DNA of 40,684 nt. Source: an uncultured Acidobacteriia bacterium (GTDB taxonomy: Bacteria; Acidobacteriota; Terriglobia; Bryobacterales; Bryobacteraceae). The translations under genes and the position numbers were made by a program. Position 1 is the stretch's first letter. Every line of letters begins with the position of its first letter. Shown piece after piece: positions 16,614-25,716 of this stretch. The notes under the pieces are model-generated. The model had not been told where the DNA came from, made no database searches, and was given only the letters and a program-made list of their open reading frames with translations. The stretch covers positions 1 to 40,684 of the forward strand of contig CAIVVT010000090.1 in NCBI GenBank assembly GCA_903909435.1. The letters are read 5' to 3'.

Positions 16614-19296
16614 TGGCCACCTCAAATAGCGTATTGGTCATCTCTCGCAGCAGTGCTTGCTTGCGTTCGACGTGTCGCTTGACGCAGCGTGTTGTTGCGG
16701 TAATCTCCGTTAGTTCTTGGACAATGGCAGTCTGTACGCTGATCGGCGGTAGCGGAACGCTGACTTTTTTCAAGCTGCCTACGCTTATGTTCGACTGGCT
16801 CACCCCCGGAGTGGCGAAAACCCGAACGGCCTGCTGGCCTGCCTTGCTGTTTAGGAAGAAGTTCAAGAACTCGGGCAGCAGCACGGTCTCATCCGCCCGA
16901 ATCCTCACGAGATAGGAAGCGAACAGAAAACGGCCTTCGAGCAGGAAAATGCCGACCTTGCCAACCAGATCGGCGCTATTCGTTCGATTGAAAAGGAGAT
17001 CCCCTGCGTTAAGCGTGTAGCCACCCGCGACCTGGGCCGGCATGTCGGCGAACTTCAAATCAGATGCAACTACAAGCTCTTCGTCGTAGTTCATCATTCG
17101 CAGGACCGGATACTCCCCCGATTCACTCAGTGGACACGATAAACCGTACTGGAAGGTGGCAAGGTCCCCAAGAAGCCTCTGTGGGAACCTGGTGCCAGCG
17201 CCCAACGTTCGTTGCTCAAGCGCTGTTGCCTTGAGAACGAGGGCTGCGCCGCGGAGAGCAATTGACGCCTCCAGATCCCCGTCCATCGCCTCAAGAATCA
17301 CTGCTATTCGGCGCTGCTGATCAAGCGGTGGAAGCTCAAACTCTTCGTCCTTTAGCGCCGTCCAGTTGATCGTTGGGGATAGCGACCCGACGGAGATCTC
17401 CACCGCTCTTGTCATAAACGCTTCACTAGTCATCAGGAAAGGTAGGAACTCGGGGCGAACCGCCTCTGGCTTCGCGCGAACCACCATGGCGTGTGCAGAG
17501 CAAATCCCGTCCACCTCGGCCACCGCCAGTTTGCGCTGGTAGGCGCGTCGGCGGCCAAAGATGATGTCGCCCTTTCGGAATCTCAGTTTGGTTCCAATTA
17601 CGTCGCTACCCTTGCCCCAACGACGAACGTGCATGTCTCTCGGATCAAGGTCGTCCAGACCAACGTAGATCTCGTCGGCCGCTTGGGCCGGTTCGACCCG
17701 ATCATTGATGCTATCGACAAAGGCACCGAACGGCAGACGCTTCCATTCGTCACGCTTCAGCCACGTTGGTGAGAACCGCTGAATTGCGGAGAGCCCGGAA
17801 AGGTGGTCTTTGGTGCATGACCTTGGAAGCAAGCGGTCCAGCGATTCGCGAACATCAGTGGCGGACTCCATCCACTGCTTGAGGGAATCGGCGACTGAAC
17901 TGCCGTTCTTTCCACCGTTTCCCGCAGCCGCAACCGCGCCAACGTACAGTGGAATGTTCAGGCTGCCGCTCTGCATCCGGATCTCGTCCGATCGAACCGC
18001 CCGCGAGAAGCCGGCCTCGTCGCGGAAAGCGCGATACGCTGCGACGATGCGCTCGATGTGTTCGTTGGTCAAGAAGCTCTGCGCCCGTTCGCGCGTTACG
18101 TCGCTGATGGCGTTGATGAAGAAGACCTTGCCTTTGCTCGCCTTGGGCTTGCGGGTCCGGCAGATGACGACACAGGCCTCCATGGGCGAGTTGTAAAACA
18201 GGTTCGGCCCAAGCCCGAGAACGCACTCAATCAGGTCGGCCTCGACTAGCTTTCGCCGCATCTCTGACTCCTCCTGCCGGAAGAGAACACCATGCGGGAA
18301 CAGAATGGCACAGCGTCCGGTCTTAGGCGCAAGACTGCACAAGATGTGCTGCCAGAATGCATAGTCGGCGCGACCCTGCGGCGGAGTTCCATATAGATTG
18401 CGTCCCCATGGGTCAGACGCGAACGCCTCCCGATCCCACTGCTTGATTGAATACGGCGGATTCGCAAGAACGAGATCGAACTGCTTGAGCCGGTCCACTT
18501 CCACCAGCTTCGGCTCGGAGAGGGTGTCTCCGCGAACGATCTGAAAATCCTCGATGCCGTGCAGGAAGCAGTTCATTCGGGCAATCGAGGACGTCATGAG
18601 GTTGCGCTCCTGTCCGAACAGGCGCACGTTGCGCCATTCCTGACCTTGGCGACGAAGGTGCGCGATACAGGAGAGCAGCATTCCGCCGGAGCCGCAGGTC
18701 GGGTCGTAGATGGATTCCCCGGGTTGCGGCTCCAGCATCTCGGTCATCAGGTGGACGACCGTGCGGTTGGTATAGAACTCCGCGGCGGTGTGGCCCGAAT
18801 CGTCGGCAAACTTCTTGATCAGGTATTCATAACCCTGACCGAGTTCGTCCTCGGGGAGGTTGGCAATGCTGAGGTCGAGCGCGCTGAAATGCTCGATCAG
18901 GTCACGCAGCATGGAGTCGGGAAGACGGTCCTTGTTCGTCCACTGCGCATCGCCGAAAATGCCGTACAGCTTGTCCTGGTTGGCGGTTTCAATCGCCCGC
19001 ATCGCCGTCTGAATCGCGCGGCCGAGATTGGTTGAGACCTGCCGAATCTCGCGCCAGTGCGCGTCGCGCGGAATCTGGAAGCGGTGGTTCTCCGGGTAGG
19101 CCGCAAAGGCCGCGTCACCGCCGGACTCGCTGAGCGCGATCCGAGTCTCCTCTTCGAAGACATCGCACAGCCGCTTGTAGAAGAGGAGTGGGAAGATGAA
19201 CTGCTTGTAGTCGCCGGCATCGATGGTGCCGCGGAGGAGCACGGCGGCACCCCACAGGTACGATTCGAGCTGCTGCTGGGAGATGCGGCTCGTCAT
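16603..19296 (-). CDS. Fused HsdM-HsdS: type I methyltransferase plus specificity subunit (897 aa)
   Basis: ATG 19296 overlaps the stop of the preceding hsdM (ATGA). Residues 1-~500 are a complete N6-adenine methylase: HsdM N-terminal helices, AdoMet motif I DPTCGSGG (198-205) and catalytic NPPY (279-282). From ~515 to the end it is an HsdS with two target-recognition half-units: one ending near LPPLDQQRRIAVILEAM, the other near VPLPPISVQTAIVQELTE, each followed by a conserved helix. The fusion is not a sequencing join, as the linker (VADSLKQWMESATDVRESL) reads through cleanly. Standard systems keep M and S separate. Together with the free HsdM this could give one fixed and one free methylase per complex. 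Confidence 0.93.
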   Translation of the reverse strand: MTSRISQQQLESYLWGAAVLLRGTIDAGDYKQFIFPLLFYKRLCDVFEEETRIALSESGGDAAFAAYPENHRFQIPRDAHWREIRQVSTNLGRAIQTAMRAIETANQDKLYGIFGDAQWTNKDRLPDSMLRDLIEHFSALDLSIANLPEDELGQGYEYLIKKFADDSGHTAAEFYTNRTVVHLMTEMLEPQPGESIYDPTCGSGGMLLSCIAHLRRQGQEWRNVRLFGQERNLMTSSIARMNCFLHGIEDFQIVRGDTLSEPKLVEVDRLKQFDLVLANPPYSIKQWDREAFASDPWGRNLYGTPPQGRADYAFWQHILCSLAPKTGRCAILFPHGVLFRQEESEMRRKLVEADLIECVLGLGPNLFYNSPMEACVVICRTRKPKASKGKVFFINAISDVTRERAQSFLTNEHIERIVAAYRAFRDEAGFSRAVRSDEIRMQSGSLNIPLYVGAVAAAGNGGKNGSSVADSLKQWMESATDVRESLDRLLPRSCTKDHLSGLSAIQRFSPTWLKRDEWKRLPFGAFVDSINDRVEPAQAADEIYVGLDDLDPRDMHVRRWGKGSDVIGTKLRFRKGDIIFGRRRAYQRKLAVAEVDGICSAHAMVVRAKPEAVRPEFLPFLMTSEAFMTRAVEISVGSLSPTINWTALKDEEFELPPLDQQRRIAVILEAMDGDLEASIALRGAALVLKATALEQRTLGAGTRFPQRLLGDLATFQYGLSCPLSESGEYPVLRMMNYDEELVVASDLKFADMPAQVAGGYTLNAGDLLFNRTNSADLVGKVGIFLLEGRFLFASYLVRIRADETVLLPEFLNFFLNSKAGQQAVRVFATPGVSQSNISVGSLKKVSVPLPPISVQTAIVQELTEITATTRCVKRHVERKQALLREMTNTLFEVASVQ

Positions 19297-20789
19297 GCTA
19301 GAAAACCTTCCTGCTTGAGGATCTTAATCAGTTTCTCTTCCGCGAAGAACGCCGCTTGTGCGCTTTCCCCCAGTCGTTTCATCGCCGCGTCGACGGTGAT
19401 CACCTCACGTTCGTCCTTCGGCGCCACGTATCGCGAGATGTTGAGGTTGTGATCGTTGGCGGCAATCTCTTCGAGCGTGGCCACGCGGGCGACACCTTCA
19501 ACATCTTTGTAGTCGCGGTACCAGCCGTAGATGCGCTCGACATGCTCAGGGAGCAATTCGTTTTGCGCGCGGCCCGACTTGAACTCGCGCGACGCATCAA
19601 GGATGAGCACCTTTTTCTTCCTGCCCGGTGCTTTGCGTTGCCGGAAGATCAAGATACAGGCGGCCAGGCTCGTACCGTAGAATAGGTTTTGTCCGAGGCC
19701 GATTACGGCTTCGAGCAGATCCATGTGCAGTATCTTCTTGCGGATCTCGCCTTCCTTGCCCATGCGGAACAGCGCGCCGTGAGGAAGCACGACCGCCATA
19801 CGGCCGCTGCGCGTCGCCATCGACTTGATCATGTGCTGCACCCAGGCGTAGTCGCCGTTCTTAGCGGGCGGCATCCCGGCGAAGTTGCGTCCGTACGGAT
19901 CGCTGGTCCAGACTTCGTCGCCCCACTTTTCGAGCGAAAACGGCGGGTTGGCGATGACGCAATCGAAGGTGGCGAGGTCGTCCACTAAGAAGAACGCCGG
20001 TTGGCGGAGTGTGTCGCCGCGGACCACCTGGAAGTCGGCGGCTCCGTGGAGGAACAGATTCATCCTGGCGATGGTCGACGTGGTCAGGTTCTTCTCCTGC
20101 GCGAACAGTCTGCCCCAGAGCGTACGGTCGTCGCCGTGGCTCTCGCGAACGTGATTTATCGCCTCGAGCAGCATTCCACCGGTACCGCAAGCCGGGTCGT
20201 AGATGGACTCCCTCTCGCGCGGGTCGAGGATCTTCACCATCAGCCGCACCACGGGGCGCGGCGTGTAGAACTCGCCGGCTTTTTTGTTTGTGAGGTCGGC
20301 GAACTTCTTGATCAGGTACTCGTAGGACTGCCCGAGCATGTCCGATTCCGCCGTCTCGTTGCCGAGGCTGATCCGCGAGAAATGTTCGAGCAGGTCGCGG
20401 AGTAGCGAGTCGGGGAGGCGATCCTTGTTTGTCCAGGCGGCGTCGCCGAAGATTCCGTACAGCGTGTCCGGATTTGCCTTCTCAATACCGCGCATCGCCT
20501 TCTGCAACGCCTGGCCGACGTTGGCCGCCACGACGCGCACGTCGTTCCAGTGACAGCCCTCGGGTATCTGGAACCGGTAATTCTGCCCAAACTGGGCGTA
20601 CTCTTCGTCGCCGCCGGATTCGACGAACGCCGTGTCGTATTCCTCGTCATGTACATCCGAGATGCGTTTGAAGAAGAGCAGCGGGAAGACGTACGTCTTG
20701 AAGTCGGCCGCATCGACGGGCCCCCGGAGAATATTTGCGGCTTCCCAAAGGTGAGATTCAAGCTGGCCCAGAGTGGTTGTGTTCGTCAT
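19293..20789 (-). CDS. hsdM: Stand-alone HsdM, type I DNA methyltransferase subunit (498 aa)
   Basis: The start is taken as ATG 20789 (MTNTTTLGQL), which aligns with the N-terminus of the fused methylase; the frame extends to 20873, and no clear ribosome-binding site decides. It has motif I DPACGTGG (198-205) and NPPF (281-284), with NPPF as the catalytic loop typical of N6-adenine methylases. It is similar in layout to the methylase half of the next gene (for example YGIFGDA-WTNKDRLPDS in both) but clearly diverged. It is the first gene of the four-gene restriction operon. Expected to methylate adenine in the site read by the HsdS half of its neighbour. Confidence 0.92.
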   Translation of the reverse strand: MTNTTTLGQLESHLWEAANILRGPVDAADFKTYVFPLLFFKRISDVHDEEYDTAFVESGGDEEYAQFGQNYRFQIPEGCHWNDVRVVAANVGQALQKAMRGIEKANPDTLYGIFGDAAWTNKDRLPDSLLRDLLEHFSRISLGNETAESDMLGQSYEYLIKKFADLTNKKAGEFYTPRPVVRLMVKILDPRERESIYDPACGTGGMLLEAINHVRESHGDDRTLWGRLFAQEKNLTTSTIARMNLFLHGAADFQVVRGDTLRQPAFFLVDDLATFDCVIANPPFSLEKWGDEVWTSDPYGRNFAGMPPAKNGDYAWVQHMIKSMATRSGRMAVVLPHGALFRMGKEGEIRKKILHMDLLEAVIGLGQNLFYGTSLAACILIFRQRKAPGRKKKVLILDASREFKSGRAQNELLPEHVERIYGWYRDYKDVEGVARVATLEEIAANDHNLNISRYVAPKDEREVITVDAAMKRLGESAQAAFFAEEKLIKILKQEGFLA

Positions 20790-21147
20790 TGGATGGGTCA
20801 ATTCTTGGTCCCTAGGCCCTTTCGAATCTGCGAAATGGAGGTCGCCACGGCCGATTCGCAATTCGAGGCGCATCCGTGCTTGTTAATACTCGCCTCTGGA
20901 TCTTGGCGCCGGGACTGTGACCAAGGTGGAGATTAAGGATTGGTGGCTCCGAGAACTACATGTCGATACCTGAGTCTCTTCCTAGCGCCAGCCGGGCCAA
21001 GACCGCCTGGCGTGCCGACCCTGAACCTAGTGCCCCTGGCCAAGATATCACCCCCCGAACGATGATGGCGTCCACTTCTCGCCAAAGCGGGCGATTCCGC
21101 CAACCTCAAGGACCGTGAACCACTATGATCGTTCGAGAGGTCACCAA
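20790..21147. other. Divergent intergenic region between hsdM and GIY-YIG genes
   Basis: About 360 bases with no convincing gene; it must hold the restriction operon's promoter (minus) and that of the GIY-YIG gene (plus). I see no clear -35/-10 pair, and no repeat stands out. Confidence 0.4.
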
Positions 21148-22008
21148 GTGAATCCTGTAAGTCCGCCCTTCGTGATTCGGATGTTCCTCCCCGAAGGCGC
21201 CTCTGAAGGAATCCGGATCATCGAACGATCGAATTGGGTTGGACAGGCGGTCATTTGCCCCCATGGGAGCTTTGCCAAGCTCAAGTCGCGTCCCGAGGCG
21301 AACCGGGCCGGCGTGTACGTGCTGCTAGGCGTGACTGAGGACGAGATGCCGAAGGCGTACATCGGCGAGGCCGATCCGATCATCGAGCGGCTCGTAAACC
21401 ATTACAAACAAAAGGAGTGGTGGGATACAGCCGTCTTTTTCGTCAGCAAGGACCAACAGCTCAACAAGGCGCATGTGCAGTTCCTTGAGGCCCGGCTTGT
21501 TCAACTCGCCAAGAAGGCCAATCGTTGCAAGCTGGAGAACGGCAATGTCCCGGCGGAGCCGAGCCTATCGGAGATGGAGCATGCGGAGATGGAAGGATTC
21601 CTCGCACACATGCTTCAGATTTACCCGGTTGCCGGAGTCCACCTTTTTCAAACTCCTGTCGCCGCGCAACAGGGTGCAGTAAGCTACATCCTGGCTTTCA
21701 GGCAAGGCCGGGCCATTGGGTTGGAGTCCCCAGAGGGCTTCCTCGTTCGTGCGCAATCTGCTGCAGCAAAAGAAGTTAGTAGAACCTTGAAGCCCGGCGC
21801 AGTGAAACTTCGTGAGCAGTTGGTTGAACTCGGGGTGTTGAGCGACGCCGGTGATCATTTCCTGTTCACACAGGACTACGTGTTCAACTCCCCTTCAACG
21901 GCAGCAAAAGTCGTCTGCGGCAATGAGGTGAACGGACGGATTGCCTGGAAGACCGAATTCGGGTTGGTACTCCGCGACGTACAGAATGCTGCCATCGAAG
22001 CATCCTAA
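21148..22008 (+). CDS. GIY-YIG nuclease-like protein with DUF4357 C-terminus (286 aa)
   Basis: The start is GTG 21148, which has GAGAGG seven bases upstream; an in-frame GTG at 21115 lacks a site. The GIY-YIG fold is seen in RAGVYVLLG (G55-Y57), KAYIGEADPIIERLVNH (Y71-G73, R81) and the likely catalytic Glu in VQFLEARLVQLA (E114). The C-terminus (SPSTAAKVVCGNEVNGRIAW, then WKTEFGLVL) matches DUF4357, which often follows this nuclease domain and is common beside restriction genes. The expected role is DNA cleavage or a decoy partner in defence. It faces away from the restriction operon, so it is controlled separately. Confidence 0.85.
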   Translation: MNPVSPPFVIRMFLPEGASEGIRIIERSNWVGQAVICPHGSFAKLKSRPEANRAGVYVLLGVTEDEMPKAYIGEADPIIERLVNHYKQKEWWDTAVFFVSKDQQLNKAHVQFLEARLVQLAKKANRCKLENGNVPAEPSLSEMEHAEMEGFLAHMLQIYPVAGVHLFQTPVAAQQGAVSYILAFRQGRAIGLESPEGFLVRAQSAAAKEVSRTLKPGAVKLREQLVELGVLSDAGDHFLFTQDYVFNSPSTAAKVVCGNEVNGRIAWKTEFGLVLRDVQNAAIEAS

Positions 22009-22081
22009 TCTGCTCCTGGCCGGTATGGGCGCCGGCGATGCGATTGGCGAGTTCGAGGAAGCGTGCACATTGGTGGCCTAA
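21986..22081 (+). pseudogene. Possible remnant: ADP-ribosylglycohydrolase-like N-terminus (31 aa)
   Basis: A short frame overlapping the end of the GIY-YIG gene reads LLLAGMGAGDAIGEFEEA before a stop. GxGDAxGxxxE resembles the N-terminal metal-binding motif of DraG-type ADP-ribosylglycohydrolases, but nothing after it continues the family. Chance is quite possible in so short a frame. Confidence 0.2.
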
Positions 22082-22605
22082 CAGAATGGATCCAGCCCAT
22101 TGCCTTTAGATATAACGGCAACTACTTCTAAGTAACTGTGCGAATGTCGCGCAGCATGTCGTCCGTGATCCCCGCATGAAGTTGGTAATCCAAGTCAGTT
22201 GGCCGGAGTCCCCTATTTTCCCCGAAACCGATTGATTCAAAACAACCGGTCAATCGGAATGCGCCGGCCGACACAAGCATCGGCTGCCATGCGCTCCTGG
22301 CTTCGTCAAACGCGGGGACCATCGGTTGCTCTCCACGGCCGTGACCAGCCTGCTGATCGGGGGCAAGATACCATCGGCTTTCGCGCTCCGACAACCCCAT
22401 TGTTGATCCAGCGCTGGCATGATGCCACGCTCCCTTTCACCGAACTGGGAATGCCGATCCTGAGAGATGTTAGCCTTAGATGTGCTTGGTCGCTCGAGGG
22501 CGCCGAGCAACCTCGCTGTGCCTACAAGAAGGCTCTGTGCTGATACTTGGCGAGTTTCGCGGTGCCTCAGAAGGAGAATCCTAACACGTTCTCGGCGAGT
22601 TGCAG
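22082..22605. other. Intergenic region upstream of darT
   Basis: About 520 bases with no gene I can support; likely holds the darTG promoter. It contains a perfect eight-base inverted repeat, listed separately, and is AT-richer than the flanks. Confidence 0.45.
22228..22257. promoter_or_regulatory. 8-bp inverted repeat upstream of darTG
   Basis: CCGATTGA (22228-22235) and TCAATCGG (22250-22257) are exact reverse complements around a 14-base spacer. A two-turn centre spacing suits a dimeric repressor, but the site is ~350 bases before darT. Confidence 0.3.
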
Positions 22606-23253
22606 ATGATGTCCACCAATTTGAATCCCGGAAAGGCACTGATCTTCCGGATTACTCATCGCGACAACCTTCCGTGGGTTCTTGACCACGGCCTGTACGC
22701 TCGGAATGGCGGGGTCAGTGATCCCACCTTCCGGAATATCGGGAATCTAGACTTGATTGACAAACGTTCGAGGCGCACTGTGCCAGTGCCCCCGGGCGGC
22801 ACGCTTAGCGACTACGTCCCCTTTTATTTCACGCCATTCTCTATCATGATGTATAACATCAAGACGGGCTACGGTGGAGTGAAAAGAGTGCCCAACGACG
22901 AGATCATCATCTTCGTGTCTTCACTCCATCATGTGGCGGCGCAGGGAATTCCTTTCGTCTTCACTAATCAGCATGCCTACCCGCAGATGGCTGAGTATTT
23001 CACCGATTTGGCTCAGCTTGATCGGATCGACTGGCCTTTGTTGCAAAGCCGCGACTTCAAGCATGACCCGGACGATCCTGGCAAGAAGGAGCGATATCAG
23101 GCCGAGGCACTCATCTGGGGACACCTGCCGCTGGACGCACTGCTAGGCGTATGTTGTTGTACAGAGGAACTCGGAAGTTTGGTCAGGGCCCAGCTTAACG
23201 AGCGGAGATTGGGATTAAAAAGTAGTGTGCAGCCGAAGTGGTATTTCCAATGA
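22606..23253 (+). CDS. darT: DarT, DNA ADP-ribosyltransferase toxin (215 aa)
   Basis: The start is ATG 22606 or 22609, with only a weak GGCGAG site; I use the former. The sequence fits the DUF4433/DarT family: LIFRITHRDNLPWVLDHGLY (NAD-binding His at ~18), DYVPFYFTPFSIMMY, IIFVSSLHHVA, and the family's catalytic-Glu segment RYQAEALIWGHLPLD (E167). The family attaches ADP-ribose to a base in single-stranded DNA, stalling replication. Length is normal (~200-220). It is coupled to darG by an ATGA overlap, so the antitoxin is made from the same message. All expected motifs look intact, so it is probably active. Confidence 0.92.
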   Translation: MMSTNLNPGKALIFRITHRDNLPWVLDHGLYARNGGVSDPTFRNIGNLDLIDKRSRRTVPVPPGGTLSDYVPFYFTPFSIMMYNIKTGYGGVKRVPNDEIIIFVSSLHHVAAQGIPFVFTNQHAYPQMAEYFTDLAQLDRIDWPLLQSRDFKHDPDDPGKKERYQAEALIWGHLPLDALLGVCCCTEELGSLVRAQLNERRLGLKSSVQPKWYFQ

Positions 23254-24311
23254 TTAAGTTCCTTCAAGGAAACTTGCTCGACGCGCCGGCTGAGGCGGTG
23301 GTGAACACCGTCAACACGGTTGGGGTCATGGGCAAAGGCATTGCCTTGATGTTCAAGGAAGCCTTTCCTGACAACTTCCGCGCGTACGAAGAAGCCTGCA
23401 GGCGCAAAGAGATCCGGATCGGGCACATGTTCGTTACGGAAAACGTCGTCTTCGATGGTCCACGCTGGCTCATCAACTTCCCGAGCAAGAAGCACTGGCG
23501 CCAGCCGTCGCAGTTGGAGTGGATAGTCGAAGGGCTGAAGGACTTGCGAAAGGTAATCGAGGCTAAGGGCATTCGGTCCATCGCGTTGCCACCGCTAGGG
23601 TGCGGCAACGGCGGGCTCGATTGGGCCGACGTCCGGCCCGAGATCGAGGGGGCATTGGGACAATTGAGCGGGGTAGAAGTTCTGGTGTTCGAACCGACTT
23701 CAAAATACCAGAATGTGGCCAAGCGAACAGGCGTGACAAAGTTGACGCCCGCGCGAGCGCTAGTCGCCGAGATGGTACGCCGCTATTGGGTGCTCGGCAT
23801 TGAATGCACGTACTTGGAAGTACAGAAGTTGGGCTGGTTTCTTGAGCGAACAATCCACGAGTCGGGCATTGACGACCCGTTGGATTTAAGGTTCGTCGCC
23901 GATAAGTACGGACCATATTCCGAGCGACTCCGGCATTTGCTCGATGGATTGGATGGGAGTTATCTTCATTGCGACAAGCGCCTTAGTGACGCTGGCCCAT
24001 CAGACACGATTTGGTTCGACGAAGAGCGTCGAACCTACGTCGACCTGTTCCTCAAGCAGCCCGATGCCCAAGCTCTTCCTGCCATTTTGGACCGGACCGC
24101 TGAGCGGATCGATGGGTTTGAGTCGCCCCTAGGAATGGAACTCCTGGCGACTGTGGACTGGCTAATCGAACGAGAGGATTGCAGTCGGAGCCTCTCAAGC
24201 ATCAGAGAGGGATTGAGCCGATGGCCGGCTGGTCCGCTTGCAGCAGAGCGCAAGCAGAAGCTATTCAACGATAGGCTGATCAGTTTGGCACTTGATCGTT
24301 TGGGTTCGTGA
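23250..24311 (+). CDS. darG: DarG, macrodomain DNA ADP-ribosylglycohydrolase antitoxin (353 aa)
   Basis: ATG 23250 overlaps the darT stop; a GTG at 23238 is in frame but lies within darT. Residues 1-~155 are a macrodomain: FLQGNLLDAPAEAVVNTVN, VGVMGKGIALMFKEAFP and the phosphate loop LPPLGCGNGGL. This domain removes ADP-ribose from DNA and so reverses DarT. The C-terminal ~190 residues (ALVAEMVRRYWVLG, then LEVQKLGWFLERTIHESG and FVADKYGPYSERL) are the second DarG domain, which binds and inhibits DarT directly. Toxin and antitoxin thus form a complete pair. Such systems abort phage infection and stabilise neighbouring DNA. Confidence 0.93.
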   Translation: MIKFLQGNLLDAPAEAVVNTVNTVGVMGKGIALMFKEAFPDNFRAYEEACRRKEIRIGHMFVTENVVFDGPRWLINFPSKKHWRQPSQLEWIVEGLKDLRKVIEAKGIRSIALPPLGCGNGGLDWADVRPEIEGALGQLSGVEVLVFEPTSKYQNVAKRTGVTKLTPARALVAEMVRRYWVLGIECTYLEVQKLGWFLERTIHESGIDDPLDLRFVADKYGPYSERLRHLLDGLDGSYLHCDKRLSDAGPSDTIWFDEERRTYVDLFLKQPDAQALPAILDRTAERIDGFESPLGMELLATVDWLIEREDCSRSLSSIREGLSRWPAGPLAAERKQKLFNDRLISLALDRLGS

Positions 24312-24965
24312 GTGAAGGTCGGTCTGGAAGGACAGATCAGAAGCATTGCAATGCCCACGAACTACGCCATGAGCTGAGGGGCTAACGGGCTAGAAAGTAG
24401 GCTGTTGTCCGGGTCACGCCAATTCCGGACCCGTCGTGCGTTTCTCCTGTAGGCTGGCCATGCAAGCCTTTGTTTGCAGCGCATACGACAAATACACGCG
24501 GTCTTGGTTAACGAGGGGTTGTATGCTCGGGTCCGGCTTAGGCGCACTAGAACGGTGGCGATCTCCTGCAACCTCCGGTCTTAGGGCGCGCGGCAGTGGG
24601 CGCGTTTGATCCAGCTTTCCGAACTTCGACGAGCGACGGATCGTTGGAGCCGGTTGGCAAGTATGGAGATTCTCCGTTTGTGGACCGTTGTGCAAGTTGT
24701 GCACTTTCATGGCGCTTATCGCGCGCTAGCCATGCCGTACCCCGGAGTAGCTGGAGAGAGCATCGACGCGGTTCAGAAAGGGACGCCATTTCTTTGTTCG
24801 GTAACTTCCCCGGCTCTGGCACACAGCATCTTTAGCCGTAGTCTGTAACCGTCGAACTTGCGGAAACCCAAGGCCTGCCTCCGGGCTTTGGCCCCCGACT
24901 TCGACCTCGAACCAGCTGCAACTTGCCAATACCCCAGTGGTGCGGAGCTGTGAGAGTATCGGACC
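24312..24965. other. ~650-bp region without a gene, probable scar
   Basis: No supported gene on either strand; short frames exist but lack ribosome-binding sites and family motifs. It marks the change from the defence island to ordinary chromosome. GCATTGCAATGC at 24343-24354 is a perfect 12-base palindrome 32 bases after the darG stop. Confidence 0.45.
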
Positions 24966-25655
24966 ATGCGGCGCAGGACCTTGCTCAAGAACTTCACATC
25001 GCTTGCAGCGTCCGGTTTGACTCTGTCCCTCCCCACCCTGAAACTCTCCGCCGCCGTCAGCCTGCCGGCGCACACGGAGCGCATCCGATGCTTCGAGCAG
25101 AATTGGCTGGTCCGGACGGCAGCCGATTGGAAAACGGAAACTACTTCCTCCGGGGAGGTGCTTCACCTCAACGTCCCGCGGCCACAGGAGGCTGACCCCA
25201 GAGCACCCGTCCAATATGCTCTACTCGAATCCCAGCCGCTGGACTGCTTCACCGCGGACATAGAAGTGAGAAGCGCTATCAAAAGCGTCTCGCTGATCGT
25301 TGTCTATGCCTGGAGGGATCCGATCCATTTCGATTACGTGCACCTGTCCACCGATGCCGCCAAACAGCAGCCGGTCCACAACGGTGTGTTTCACGTCTAC
25401 GGTGGTGATCGCGTCCGAATCAGCAACGAGGAAGGGGCCTGCGCTCTAGCCAATCCGTCCGAGTGGACGAAGGTGCGTCTGGTTTATGACGGCTCAACCC
25501 ACCTGGTCGAAACATGGATCAACGGCCAGCTCAACCCATCTTTACGAGGGGTGGATTTGAGCCTCGGGGCGGGCGCAATCGGCCTCGGGTCATTCTTCAA
25601 CACCGGCAGTTTTCGAAACTTCAGTTTCCGCCCCGGCGCGTGCCGCCCGGCGTGA
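24966..25655 (+). CDS. Tat-exported LamG/DUF1080-like protein (229 aa)
   Basis: ATG 24966 gives a twin-arginine leader (RRRTLLKNF, then SLAASGLTLSLP, ending near LSAA), so export in folded form is likely. The mature part resembles beta-sandwich LamG or DUF1080-type domains: RTAADWKTETTSSGEVLHL near the start, VSLIVVYAWRDPIHFDYVHL, the later TKVRLVYDGSTHLVETWING, and a closing SFRNFSFRPG. Such proteins bind or cleave sugars on the outside of the cell. No catalytic motif is obvious, so sugar binding is as likely as hydrolysis. It stands alone on its strand before the ATPase. Confidence 0.75.
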   Translation: MRRRTLLKNFTSLAASGLTLSLPTLKLSAAVSLPAHTERIRCFEQNWLVRTAADWKTETTSSGEVLHLNVPRPQEADPRAPVQYALLESQPLDCFTADIEVRSAIKSVSLIVVYAWRDPIHFDYVHLSTDAAKQQPVHNGVFHVYGGDRVRISNEEGACALANPSEWTKVRLVYDGSTHLVETWINGQLNPSLRGVDLSLGAGAIGLGSFFNTGSFRNFSFRPGACRPA

Positions 25656-25716
25656 CAGCCGCCAGCGCACTGTTACGATAGAAGTCTCTTACCCGGCGCA
25701 AGCCGTAGATCCCTGC

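Noticed and set aside
20789..20873. Longer start for hsdM at 20873
   Set aside because: It adds 28 residues absent from the aligned N-terminus of the fused methylase; ATG 20789 was preferred.
22128..22400. Minus-strand frame of 90 residues in the gap upstream of darT
   Set aside because: The second half (LRPTDLDYQLHAGITDDM) looks like protein, but it has no ribosome-binding site, no family match I know, and overlaps the inverted repeat; kept as unsupported.
24596..24848. Overlapping plus-strand frames of ~80 residues after darG
   Set aside because: Two frames overlap the same stretch, neither has a ribosome-binding site, and composition is not coding-like.
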